Below, in pieces: positions 11,150 to 22,198 of a stretch of 64,000 nucleotides of DNA; position 1 is the first letter of the stretch, and each line of letters begins with the position of its first letter. Source of the DNA: Poecilobothrus nobilitatus (lineage: Eukaryota > Arthropoda > Insecta > Diptera > Dolichopodidae); the NCBI GenBank assembly GCA_947095535.1, contig OX352774.1:235687825-235751824 (forward strand), given 5' to 3'. The position numbers and the translations under genes were made by a program. The notes below the pieces were generated by a model. That model made no database searches. It was not told where the DNA came from and saw only the letters and a list, made by a program, of their open reading frames with translations.

Positions 11150-13261
11150 TTACCGATATGTTAACTACCTTCTTTGATTTGTTGATATCTGTATGGTACT
11201 TTACAATTGATGAAGAACATTAATGATTGCAATTTTGTTTATTTGAAAGAAAGCAAATACAATTTTTTTAACGAAATTTGAGATAGGTGAAAAGACTTTT
11301 AACCTCTTGATCTGACTTTGTCAAATGTTTGAATATATATGTGAGTTAAAATGTTGTTGTTCAGAGTCATTGCAGAATTAAGATTTTGAATAAAACGTAC
11401 ATAATGTTAGATATTTGTTTCTTATATTCTATATTATTTATATTTTGTTATAACGATTCTTGTTTTAGGAGTTGTTAATTTTTCTATCAAAATTTATTGG
11501 ATTTACGATGTGATGCATTTACTATCTGATAAATTACAGTGTAATGGATTGCCATCTACAATAATAAAATTACTATTTATAATGTTAAAATGATTTTTTA
11601 TAATTTCATAAATTTACAATATTAATATTTTTTCCATATGCCATGGTGTGTCACCAGTTCTTTTATGTAGTTCATATTTTCCTTTATACCCACAAGTAGA
11701 GCTTCTAATCGTGTGTTGGCAATATCTGATGTTTATTGTTGTATTGCTTGGGTATTCTGCAATTGCTTGCATAATTGTCAGTGTATTGTTGTAGTGTATA
11801 AGTGCATATTGAACTGTTTTGACTATTTAATAAATGTTTGTGCTTCTCCAAGATACATCCTAGTATTACAGTTGTGCATATTTTATGTCTCATTTTTTTG
11901 TTAATATATTACTTTGGTTTTTTGATATCTGTATGATATTTTAGGAATGATGAAGAACGTTTTTTCCGCCTTAAAAAGAATCAAAATTTTTATTTGGTTA
12001 AAGTATTTCAAAATATATTAATTCTATAATGCTATAATTTTCTAGTAGCTAACAATTTAAACAAATCAAATTTGAATATAATGGGAATAACTTATAAAAT
12101 AGTTTTTGAATATTGAATTTCCTTTTGTTATATATAAGTTTTACCCTTTCGTATTTTTTTCGATTTGCCTACATTTTATTTTAAAAAGTCTTTTAGTTCT
12201 TTTGTTTTATATATTGTTATTTTATATTAAAAGAAAATTATTTGTATAAAGATTGTATAGATTATATATAGACTATTGTATAAAAGTAAATTTTTTTTAG
12301 ACATTACTTTTGAATGAATCTAGAAAGAATATAATAAATTAGTGTAAATTGTTGTTAACAATTTATTATGCTTAATCGTTTCTTAGATTATTACTTTGAG
12401 AATGTTATTTGAATATGAAAAATTAAAATTTAAGGATCTGGGAAAATTTCTGAAATGAAAATCAATACGATTTTAATTTTATTAAACATTTTATTTAGTT
12501 TTTAGAAGCCAAAAGGACCTATACTTTAATGTATTTTCCAAAATGAATTTTTAAGAAAATAATTCTTAGAAAAAAACCTGATACAAGACTAGATAATTAA
12601 ATATTTATATACTCGTATAAATAAGGAAGAAAATAATATACTTAACAAGATTAAATCCATAATTTTTACTTTTTAATTATTAAAAGAAACGGTTGTTCGT
12701 AAAAAGGACTCAGTTACATTAAATAAAAAAAAAATAAACTAAGTTATCATAATTTAATAAATTTAATTATGTATAAAAATAAGATAATAATTCATTTGAA
12801 ATTATTTTATTAATTGGATAATAAAATTAAAATGTTCAGAAACAAGATAATTTCAGGCAATCGAAATGGATAATTTCTTTTCAAGGCAAATTAAATCCAT
12901 ATAATTATCATATTAAATTAGATAATTTGCCATTTAATTTATTTATAATCTTATGAAAAAGTAAAAGGAAATGATAAAAAAAAAAAGTATGAAATTAATA
13001 AAATTCAAATTTAGTATTGAAGATATGAATTAAAATTATTTAAAGTATAGAAATTTTCATCTCAGTTTTTGAAATTTTTATATTCAAATATAATTATTGT
13101 TTGATTCCTTCATTTTATTAATCTAGGATCATTTATTTTTTTTTTTTATTTATACTAACACGAATATACGGTTTCATTTTATTAATCCTAATATATGATT
13201 ACTCTTCGAATGCGATATAGAATTAAAATGTGCATAATAAAATGCTATAAATAGACAATCA

Positions 13262-13960
13262 TATTTTTCAAAAATATATTTTAAAAATTTCCCTATTCAT
13301 TTCAATCTGTCATACCGTTCGCCTATTTACAAAACTTTTATATCGTTCAAGATGGAGCAATACTCGTATAATGTTACCCATGGATAGGTCTCTTAAAAAA
13401 ATTAATGTTATTGAACAACTTTCTTATATAACCAGATCCATTACGTAGTTACAGTTCCTCAAAATTTGAAAAAATCCTATTTTAAAATGTGTATAATATC
13501 ATAGGTTCTGTTTAACATTTTTTTCAACTAAAATGCCAAAGAGTAGGCTTTTTTTTTTTGTACCTTTACATAAATTAATATTTAAGTTACGCAATCTTTT
13601 TAAATTTAGTATTTAGATTTATCGTTATGTGAAAATAAAAAATTTTGCAAAATTTTCTTTTCTTGTGACGGAGTTACATTTTTATTTTGAATCTATGAGA
13701 ATTTTTGAGAAAAGAAAGACCTTTCAGAATTACCATGACTTATCTCAGAAAATTGTTTAATACTGTTTAAGACCTATTAGGCGTCAAACAGGGGTCTCTT
13801 AATTTTCCATAAAATATTCTTGCATATGAAATTCTAAGAAAACTTAGAAATTTTGTTGCAGAAACAGTTTTTATTGTATTTTGGTAAATATATGCTTTGA
13901 AAAATCTTTAGTTTTACAATCTGCCTTGTTTAATCCTGCATTTAGTTTAGTCTTTTGCTC
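13262..13960 (+). repeat. Dispersed repeat family, copy B
   Basis: This copy contains TATTTACAAAACTT at about 13325, ACCCATGGATA at 13376, AAATTAATGTT.TTGAACAACTTTCTTATA at about 13400, AAAATTTGAAAAAATCCTA at 13460 and ATCTGCCTTGTTTAAT at 13919-13934. The order and spacing are similar to copy A (4250-5115). The GTCY microsatellite of copy A is reduced here to CTGTCATACCGTTCGCC. No coding capacity is seen. Confidence 0.6.
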
Positions 13961-14830
13961 TTATAAAACTCTATTGAAAACCTTTTATTCATTTTCGGTT
14001 AGCTGAGAGATCTTTTTGTACTTTTATGCTGACTATAGAATCTAAATATGTTCTAATTAAGTTTTTATTAAATAGTTTTTTTTTTTTTTTGGCACTTTAA
14101 GTTGCGATATTAGAATTTTGTTTATTTAGTAATCAATTTCAAAAATTAAATTAGCGAGTTTTTAAAATTCCATTTATCCAGAAGTCAATTAGTTTATATT
14201 CAGTTAAAATCAATTATCAAATTAATTCAATTAAAGTGAATTGAATTTATTGAAAAATTTTGTTTTTGTAATTCAAAAAGTTTTTCTAATTTTCAACTTT
14301 ATTGCATTGTAAATTCGATTAAATTATTTTGTATTTAGATTTTTAAATTAGTTTTTAATATTAGAAATACCTGTATGTAATGATTTGTATGAATTTCTAT
14401 CGTAAAAATTCTAATTGAATTGTTTTAATTTTGAGGATAAAATGATTGAATAAATAAAGGTTATGTACAATTCTAAAGTGCAATATAACTGTTATTTTAA
14501 GAAAGTTTTTTTTTTGATATTAATTAGATAATTGCTATTAACGTTATTAAATTATAGGTATATTTTTTAACATTGGTGTATTTAATTTTAGATTATTTTT
14601 ATGAATGGATTGGTACAGGGGTTTATAGGTTCAGAAATTTTTTGCTATATGTACTTGTTAAAATTTATTCTCACAGATTGAAACAAACAAACTGAAAGCA
14701 TTCATGTTTTGTGCTTCGCTCCTCCCTTTAATGGTATTCTATTTGCGTGTTCGTTTTTTATTGGTTTTTTAATCGGATTTGATTACTAATCCGTTTTGGA
14801 GATTTTCATAAGTTATTGAAGTTTGAATAT
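13961..14830. other. A/T-rich non-genic stretch
   Basis: Nothing beyond homopolymers and scattered GAATT/AATTC-rich sequence was seen. Confidence 0.35.
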
Positions 14831-15580
14831 CAAAATTTGGCTGTTCTTTGGAATAACTGATCACCACAGACCATAACCACATTTTCGGAAGTTAAACTAG
14901 AATGTATTTGATAAAGTTTTATGCTGGTCGAAATTGGCGCGTACGGTATTAAGGGGTTAAAATTTTCATTTCAAAAAAAGAGGTACATGCTCATATATCT
15001 GTAAATATCTCCAAAACAAGAACATATATCTAACTACTCTTAATGTCAATATTTAAATATTCTGAAAAAAAAAAATTCCTTTATTTTTACCACAAATTTC
15101 AAAATGAATCAATGATAGAACAAATATCAATTCTAAAATGTATTTTAAATTCCAAAATAAGTTATTTAATAAATTGCATTTTTATATGAAATATTAATTT
15201 TCTTCATACAAAAGCCCACCATATTTTTTATCATAACTTAAGAACTAAGAGGGCTAGAATAATGTGAGAGAGAATATGCAAAAATTAAAACTTTTGGAAA
15301 AAGAAGTACCGTTCTATATATTTTTTTTCCGTTACAACAATTTTTTTTTTTACTTTTATCTACCCTGTACTCAAATGGGACTGACTACCTGTACCAATAT
15401 AGTATATACTATTTTGAAGGCCTTTATCATACCTATTTTTGTCACTAAGATTTTTTAACCGCTTAATGCAGTACGCGCAAATTGCGACCCCCTAAACTTC
15501 AAAAATTTCATTGTAGTTTAATCTCAAAAAATTTCAAATCGAACTGTGGTGGTCACCTATTCCAAACAGCCCAAAATTCT
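14831..15580. mobile_element. Candidate MITE with ~140-bp imperfect terminal inverted repeats
   Basis: The left arm (14831-14970) and right arm (15450-15580) are inverted copies. Outer blocks: CAAAATTTGGCTGTTCTTTG with GGAATAACTGATCACCACAG on the left, against complements of CTGTGGTGGTCACCTATTCC and AAACAGCCCAAAATT on the right. Inner blocks: GGTCGAAATTGGCGCGTACG with GTATTAAGGGGTTAAAA at 14926-14962, against the complement of TTTTTTAACCGCTTAATGCA with GTACGCGCAAATTGCGACC at 15451-15489. The arms are noticeably more GC-rich than their surroundings. The roughly 480-bp interior has no transposase, which fits a non-autonomous DNA element or foldback element. No target-site duplication could be assigned. 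Confidence 0.65.
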
Positions 15581-17145
15581 AATGATTTGTAACAAAAACA
15601 ATTAATTGATCACTATTCTAGTATTAATAATCTGGTGGTTTTTTTAACCTAATCATTTTATTATTTTAATTATACTACATTAAAATAATTTATAAATTAT
15701 TATTTTTATTTTCTCTAATTATAAATAACTAGATAAAATTTGAAGACCAGTCCTGTTAGATCCTAGGATATAGTCATATAATCTATTATTAATTTTTTTT
15801 TTTTATGACCTGATAATTTTCTAATCGACTAAAAGGACGACTATTTAAGCACTGCGCTGACCATATTTCTTAATACATTCTGTTTTTTTTTTTTAATAAG
15901 AAACCAGTATTAATTATTTATCTTCATGTTTTAAAGCATTTTAACTGCACTCTATTTTCTTTTTTTTTTATTGCATTCAAAGTTCAGATGATGCAAAATT
16001 TTATAAAATTTATTTTTTCTTTTGTTATTTCGCAATAAAATTAATTTACACTGTAGATAAAAGGTTTTAGCTTCAACATCTGTAAAAAAAAAAAAAGAAA
16101 ATGGGGGGAAAAAATAAAAAGATGGAAAAAAACGGCGACACAAGATTATTACGCAAAAAAAAAAAACATAACTGCATGTATTAAACATACTTATATGAAT
16201 ATATTGTGAATAATGTATGACTGTAAGTATTTATGTATCTATAGATACGTGTATATATATTTTTTTCTCGTTTTTTTTCTTTTTAATTTAAACATAAATC
16301 TTTAATATTTTATTTCAACAATAAAAGAAAAAGTAAGCATTCAACAACAGCTAAAAATTAATAAATAATAAAAATATAATCAAATCGTAAAAAAAAATGT
16401 AAGTTAAGGTCAACATAATAAAAGCACTTCGGATACCTATATTGTATATAGTTATAATATTATTATGTTTTGATCATTTAGTACAGTGGTGGCATTATAA
16501 TTAAAGAATAACTAACTATAATATTTTTTTAATTAATTTTTTCTTAATTTTTTGTTGATCATGCATGCAAAAAATGTGTTTTCTACTCAGTATTTTGGTG
16601 GAAAAGAATCTGGTTTATAACTAAAAATTATTTAAAAATCCGTTAAAGTATTTTAACGTAATGTTAAATATCCTGAATATTGGCAATCATTTCTAAACAA
16701 TTTTTTTTCTGCTATTGCACATTATTATGAAGAGATAAAAAATATAAGTTCGATCAAAATTATGAAAGAGATTCTTTTAGCACTATTGGGCAGTTCTGCG
16801 TATTGAGCAGCGTATATTATGAAGAAATTAAAAATTGTTTTAATATGAATAACTTAAATTACAATTTGTTTTAATTTTTCTAAATTATATAAATTATGAA
16901 TAAAAAGAAATTTGGTTTCATATCTTTGAAATTTTATCAAAAATGATTTCATTTTTTTTATTTAGTTTTAAACTTATCTAAATATTCTCATAGTGTAGCA
17001 ATATACATTTGAAGCTCCTCATGCTTCTCATTCCATTGAAACATTGAAAATAAAATAAACTGTGTCTAATTGAATTGATTTCCTTTTTTTGCGCCTTAAT
17101 GTATGATGTAATATATAAAAGTATTACTAGTTTCAAATTTAAATA
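15581..17145. other. A/T-rich non-genic stretch
   Basis: No gene recognised. The open frame on the minus strand at 15952-16188 is aromatic/lysine-rich translation of poly-A/T sequence. Confidence 0.4.
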
Positions 17146-17222
17146 GGAGCTTCGGTGGCCTCGTGGTCAGGCAAGTGGCTTATTAGCCGAGGGAGTGCGG
17201 GTTCAAATCTTGCACAAGGCAG
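17146..17222 (+). mobile_element. tRNA-like SINE head or tRNA pseudogene
   Basis: The segment has an A-box-like TGGCCTCGTGGTCAGG, a good B box (GGTTCAAATC) and a foldable T arm (GCGGG paired with CTTGC around TTCAAAT). The anticodon stem is irregular and the 5' end cannot pair with the 3' side to make an acceptor stem, so a functional tRNA is unlikely. The GAGGGAGTG..GGGTTC segment is shared with the SINE at 794-1001. The body downstream does not clearly match that family, so this may be a different or truncated SINE. Confidence 0.55.
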
Positions 17223-19640
17223 CAAGTTTTATTAATTGGAAACAAATCCCCCTTCCTACCAAACATAATGTAAATATATAATATATAATATAAACAAAAT
17301 AAATAATATATTAGTTTATACAATGATGGTGCAATAAAACCCAGAACATTGCATTGTTATCTTAAATCATTATTTAACATAATTTCTAATCTGATAATAC
17401 TTATGAAGCTTATTGCAAACTTTGTATAACAAAATTTCAAAGCCATTTGAGAGTCAAGTTTTTATTTTTAATAAATCCACAATTCTGCTAAAACGTTATT
17501 AAAGTCTAATATTCGATCACGAAAAGTTATATAAAATATTTGTATATATATAAAAGATAAATAAATTCCCACCACTGTATCTATATGATCTTATGATTTA
17601 ATTTTGTTAAAAATTGTAAACAAAAAAAATTTTTCTGATGGTAAAAAATATAAAAAAAAAATATAAAACTAACAAAAAAGAAAAACCTCCTCCGCAATTT
17701 AACTTTTTTTTTTGTTAATGTTTTTAAAGAGTTATGCATATTTTTTTTTTTTTTTAATTTAATAAAAGACAAATTAAAAAAAAAAAAAGTAATCAAACTT
17801 TTTTTTATGTTCAGCCTGAACATATTAAAGGTAGTCAGTCAGTCAGAGTTTTAAAAGGTTGTTGTTTTTTTTTTTTTTTAGTTTAAACTTTTTTTCTTTT
17901 CTTTTGATAATAATCAGCAGCTGCACGAGACATCTGTACAATATTTATATTTTATACAGACAAACATGTAACATGTTCATATGTTCATATATAAAAAAAA
18001 AACAGAAAAAAATGTGCACAGTATACGCATGCATGCTGCACTCCCTCTCATAAAATAATTATAATAACCAACAAAAAAAAAAGTATGTGTATATATATAT
18101 ATATATGTATGATATATAACCATTATTAATAACCATTTTATTGAATTTTTGTCGTATATTTGGTTGGTTTGGTTTTTTTTTTTTTTAAAGTAAAGTTATA
18201 AGTAATAACATAAATCATGCTTTACTCCGTACGAAAAACAATCATATAAGAAAAAAAAAAAAAAGAAAAGAAAAATAAAAAGAAAAGTAAACAATTTGTT
18301 ATTATTGCATAATCGAATTTAATTTTCCATACAATTGCAAGACACAAGACAAGCTATTCACGTATAGTATATGTGTATAAAAAATAACGATCAAAATTAA
18401 CAGTTAATCAATTTTTTTTTTTACTGGTTTTAGATTTCATAAGTCTTTTTATTAAAAAAAAAAAATCAGAATAACAGAAAGCAGAGTAAGACACAAACTT
18501 AAAAAAAAAAAAACATTATTTTTTATCACATTATTTGTATCAATACTTTAGATATTTAATTTTTTTTCTGTTTCTTTTGCAAGGAATTAAATCCTATTGG
18601 AATAAAAAAAAATGCAAGAATCTTAAAAAGGGCAATTCACATTTTTATTTTTTGTATTATTTATAATTTGATGACAGAATCCCTCAGATTCTATGCTTTT
18701 AAGCCTTCATTTTGTATGGTAAAGGAGGGGTTCTTTTAGTACTAAGACATCGCAATTTATTAATGTTGATTAGACTTTTGTTTGTCCTAAATGGTTTAAT
18801 TTGGTTGTACTTGAAACTGTTACAATCTATATAACCACAAATACTTCAAATATTTGGATTCACCCTATAGTTATTTCTAGTTGATTAAAAAAATTTAGTT
18901 ATGAAAATTTATTATAGACATAAGAACTTATGAAATTTATTAACTGCAAATGTTTTTCATACTGCTTGGAGTAGTCTTAGAAACCAAGATTTACAACAAT
19001 TCGAAACAATGTTTTGATTTCTAACAAATTTTCCTTTTAATTCTTCTTGAGTACATTTCTTTTAATTTCACTTTTTTCCCGATTAAGAGCACAGATGTCT
19101 TCTACTCATTTTTGGGTAGCTGTTACACTTTGCAACAATTGAAAAGGAATCTCTACGTATTCTTTTATAACTAAGTAATTTGTGTTTCCCCAAGAATTTT
19201 TCCTTTCCTTTCTATTCCTTCCGTTTCATTCTATTTAGTAAACAAATTGTACAAAATAATTGTTGTTACAAATTAGTGTTTTTCTTCTTTTTGAATTGCA
19301 TTTAAATTCTCAACCAAATAAAAGCAGTCAACAAAATTTGAAACATTTTTAGTTCATTTAAAATTAAGAAAACTACTTTGAACACATTTTGAGGTTTTCT
19401 TGAAGGCAAAATTGAAGGAAGACGAGGTCCGGACAGAGAAGAATATCTTACTTACTCCAATGGTTCAACAAAAGCTCACAAAGATCACTGTTTAGATCAG
19501 CCAGTAGACAAGACGAAAATTTAGCATCATGTTGGCCAATGCGGAACTGGATAAGGCACAGAAAATAAAAATATAATTTATATAAAATGTTGAAAAACCT
19601 AACTATAGAATAGATAGTCTAATATAGAATAAGAATTCGC
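17223..19640. other. A/T-rich non-genic stretch before twin element 1
   Basis: No gene recognised. A (TA)n patch lies at 18090-18106. Positions 19384-19496 contain a roughly 37-codon open frame of unusually mixed codon use (stop at about 19495). It is followed by further less-A/T sequence in shifted frames up to 19560. It could be a decayed exon or transposon fragment but is not identifiable. Confidence 0.35.
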
Positions 19641-19783
19641 ATTTTTATACCCGTATGAACTATGTTCAAGGGTATAATAAATTTGCCATTACGTTTGTGA
19701 CACCTTAAAGGAGTCGAGCTAGATATAGTGTCAAAGGTATGGATCGGCTCAGAATCGAATTCTGAGTCGATTAAGCCATGTAC

Positions 19784-19839
19784 GTCCGTCCGTCCGTCCG
19801 TCCGTCCGTCCGTCCGTCCGTCCGTCCGTCCGTCCGTCC
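19784..19839 (+). repeat. (GTCC)14 microsatellite
   Basis: Fourteen uninterrupted GTCC units follow the element core. The corresponding array in twin element 2 has 12. Translated, such arrays give SVRP or TDGR peptides that are not real proteins. Confidence 0.95.
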
Positions 19840-20087
19840 GCACGATAACTCAAAAAATAAAGGAGCTAGGGGGCTGAAATTTTTTTTACGTCACTTTTGC
19901 AAAATTGTTAGTTTTGCTATTTAAATCCAACATTTTCGGTCGGCGGGTTCGAGTAGCTGCCATACAACTTCTATCTTTATATAGAAATAACTCAGTATCT
20001 ATTCAAGCTAGGTTTCTGAAATTTTGCAAATGATGATCAAGTTTTATGGCAACAACTTCTGTAAAATTTGGTTGTGCTGGTGCAGCG

Positions 20088-20607
20088 GGTTCGGGTAGCT
20101 GCCATACAACTTCTCCGTTTAAATGAGAATAACTCAGTGTTTATTGAAGCTAGGAATCTGAAATTTAGTAAAGAGGTGTCGAGTTACATGCCAACAACTT
20201 TTGTAAAATTTGGTTGGTCTAGAGCAGCCGGTTCAGACTTCTTGCACCTCTTGGAACCTAATGAAGCTAGGCGTCTGAAATTTTGCAAATGATGATCAAG
20301 TTTTATGGCAACAACTTTTGTAAAATTTGGTTGTGGTGGTGCGGCGGGTTCGGGTAGCTGCCATACAACTTATCCGGTTAAATGAGAATAACTCAGTGTT
20401 TATTGAAGCTAGGAATCTGAAATTTAGTAAAGAAGTGTCGAGTTATATGCCAACAACTTTTGTTAAATTTGTTTGGTCTAGAGCAGCCGGTTCAGACTTC
20501 TTGCACCTCTTGGAACCTAATGAAGCTAGGCGTCTGAAATTTTGCAAAGGATGATCAAGTTTTATGGCAACAACTTCTACAAAATTTGGTTGTGGTGGTG
20601 CGACGGG
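20088..20607 (+). repeat. 259-bp tandem repeat, two units (in element 1)
   Basis: Two consecutive units of about 259 bp each begin GGTTCGGGTAGCTGCC. Each contains CAGCCGGTTCAGACTTCTTG and ends TTGGTTGTGGTGGTGCG. A third, decayed partial unit is at about 21834-22020. The units share a 142/143-bp sub-module with the 307-bp units that follow. Confidence 0.8.
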
Positions 20608-20656
20608 TTCGGGTAGCTGCCATACAAAATCTCTTTTTAAATGAAAAGAACGCAGT

Positions 20657-21884
20657 GTCCGTCCGCACGATAACTCAAAAAATAGAGGAGCTAGGAGGCT
20701 GAAAATTTTTTTACGTCACTTTTGTAAAATTGTTAGTTTTGCTATTTAACTCCAGCATTTTCTGTTCCCGGGTTCGGGTAGCTGCCATACAACTTCTTTC
20801 TTTAAATAGAAATAACCCAGTGTCTGTTCAATCTAGGTATCTGAAATTTTGCGAATGATGATCAAGTTTTATGGCAACAACTTCTACAAAATTTGGTTGT
20901 GGTGGTGCGACGGGTTCGGGTAGCTGCCATACAAAATCTCTTTTTAAATGAAAAGAACTCAGTGTCCGTCCGCACGATAACTCAAAAAATAAAGGAGCTA
21001 GGAGGCTGAAATTTTTTTTACGTCACTCTTGCAAAATTGTTAGTTTTGCTATTTAACTCCAGCATTTTCGGCCGCCGGGTTCGAGTAGCTGCCATACAAC
21101 TTCTTTCTTTAAATAGAAGTAACCCAGTGTCTGTTCAATCTAGGTATCTGAAATTTTGCAAATGATGATCAAGTTTTATGGCAACAACTTCTACAAAATT
21201 TGGTTGTGCTGGTGCGACGGGTTCGGGTAGCTGCCATACAAAATCTCTTTTTAAATGAAAAGAACTCAGTGTCCGTCCGCACGATAACTCAAAAAATAAA
21301 GGAGCTAGGAGGCTGAAATTCTTTGTACGTCACTCTTGCAAAATTGTTAGTTTTGCTATTTAACTCCAGCATTTTCGGCCGCCGGGTTCGAGTAGCTGCC
21401 ATGCAACTTCTTTCTTTAAATAGAAGTAACCCAGTGTCTGTTCAATCTAGGTATCTGAAATTTTGCAAATGATGATCAAGTTTTATGGCAACAACTTCTA
21501 CAAAATTTGGTTGTGCCGGTGCGACGGGTTCGGGTAGTTGCCATACAAAATCTCTTTTTAAATGAAAAGAACTCAGTGTCCGTCCGCACGATAACTCAAA
21601 AAATAAAGGAGTTAGGAGGCTGCAATTTTTTTTACGTCACTTTTACAAAATTGTTAGTTTTGCTATTTAACTCCAGCATTTTCGGCCGCCGGGTTCGAGT
21701 AGCTGCCATACAACTTCTTTCTTTAAATGGAAATAACCCAGTGTCTATTCAATCTAGGTATCTGAAATTTTGCAAATGATGATTGAGTTTTATGGCAACA
21801 ACTTCTGTAAAATTTTGTTGTGATGATATGACAGGTTCGGATAGTTGCCATACAACTTCTCTTTTTAAATGAAAATAACTCAGT
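20657..21884 (+). repeat. ~307-bp tandem repeat, four units (in element 1)
   Basis: Units start at 20657, 20963, 21271 and 21578 (306, 308 and 307 bp apart). Each starts with GTCCGTCCGCACGATAACTC, meaning only two GTCC units followed by the same sequence that follows the long (GTCC)14 array at 19840. Each unit contains two copies of the 142/143-bp sub-module headed CGGGTTCGRGTAGCTGCC. Confidence 0.85.
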
Positions 21885-22198
21885 GTCTATTGAAGCTAGC
21901 TATCTGAAATTTAGTGAAAAAGTGTCGAGTTGCATGCCAAAAACTTTTGTAAAATTTGAATGGTCTAAAGCAGCCGGTTCAGGCTTTTTGCATTTCTTAG
22001 AACTTAATGAAGCTAGGCGCAATAGATTCGGGTAGCTATCATACAACTCCACAATTTACATAAATATATCTCTGTAGTTCGGTACTAAAACTCTGAATGT
22101 TTTTAAAAGATGATCAAGTTTTATAGAAACAGGATATATTACGTTCATACGGGTATCCCAGAGTTGACACAGTCTACTCTACTGCACTCTTCCTCGTT

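Larger units (their letters stand above)
9263..13261. other. A/T-rich non-genic stretch with small local repeats
   Basis: No gene recognised. It contains an 18-bp palindrome at 9783-9800 and a locally duplicated segment of about 42 bp (11053-11094 and 11107-11149, GCTTTCCTAATCTTAT...ATGATTAGTT). A separate motif pair with GATATCTGTATG...GATGAAGAAC lies at about 11179-11220 and 11919-11961. Positions 11640-11900 are less A/T-rich and could be old transposon or exon debris, but both strands are interrupted by stops and I cannot name it. Confidence 0.4.
19641..22198 (+). mobile_element. Twin repeat element 1: (GTCC)n core, nested tandem repeats
   Basis: This non-coding element of 2558 bp begins ATTTTTATACCCGTATGAAC and carries a short 5' foldback (ATACCC..GAAC/GTTC..GGGTAT, 19647-19675). 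An exact 14-bp inverted match of that end lies near the right side: ATACCCGTATGAAC at 19647-19660 and GTTCATACGGGTAT at 22143-22156. A unique 42-bp tail then ends at 22198. A core (GAGTCGATTAAGCCATGTAC) precedes a (GTCC)14 array at 19784-19839. Nested tandem repeats follow. This plan resembles dipteran mini-me/DINE-1-type (Helentron-related) non-autonomous elements, an assignment by architecture only. Its boundaries are set by the second copy at 25946-28495, whose flanks are unrelated. The short open frames inside are products of the repeat. Confidence 0.85.

Noticed and set aside
17146..17222. Functional tRNA gene
   Set aside because: The B box and T arm are good, but no acceptor stem can be formed and the anticodon arm is irregular. 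Similarity to a SINE head is the better explanation.
19619..19843. Open frame with TDGRTDGR repeats, and its counterpart with SVRPSVRP repeats at 26033-26221
   Set aside because: Both are translations of the (GTCC)n microsatellite. Peptides of this kind are a known source of false gene calls.
20068..21779. Repeated 74-, 75- and 90-codon frames with VRRVRVAAIQL motifs (also at 26365-28076)
   Set aside because: They are identical in both copies of the element because they are translations of its tandem repeat units. They start from non-ATG codons or carry no domain, and the units contain stops in every frame.
19784..21884. CRISPR-like array
   Set aside because: The units are about 307 and 259 bp with no short repeat/unique spacer pattern, and the host is an insect.
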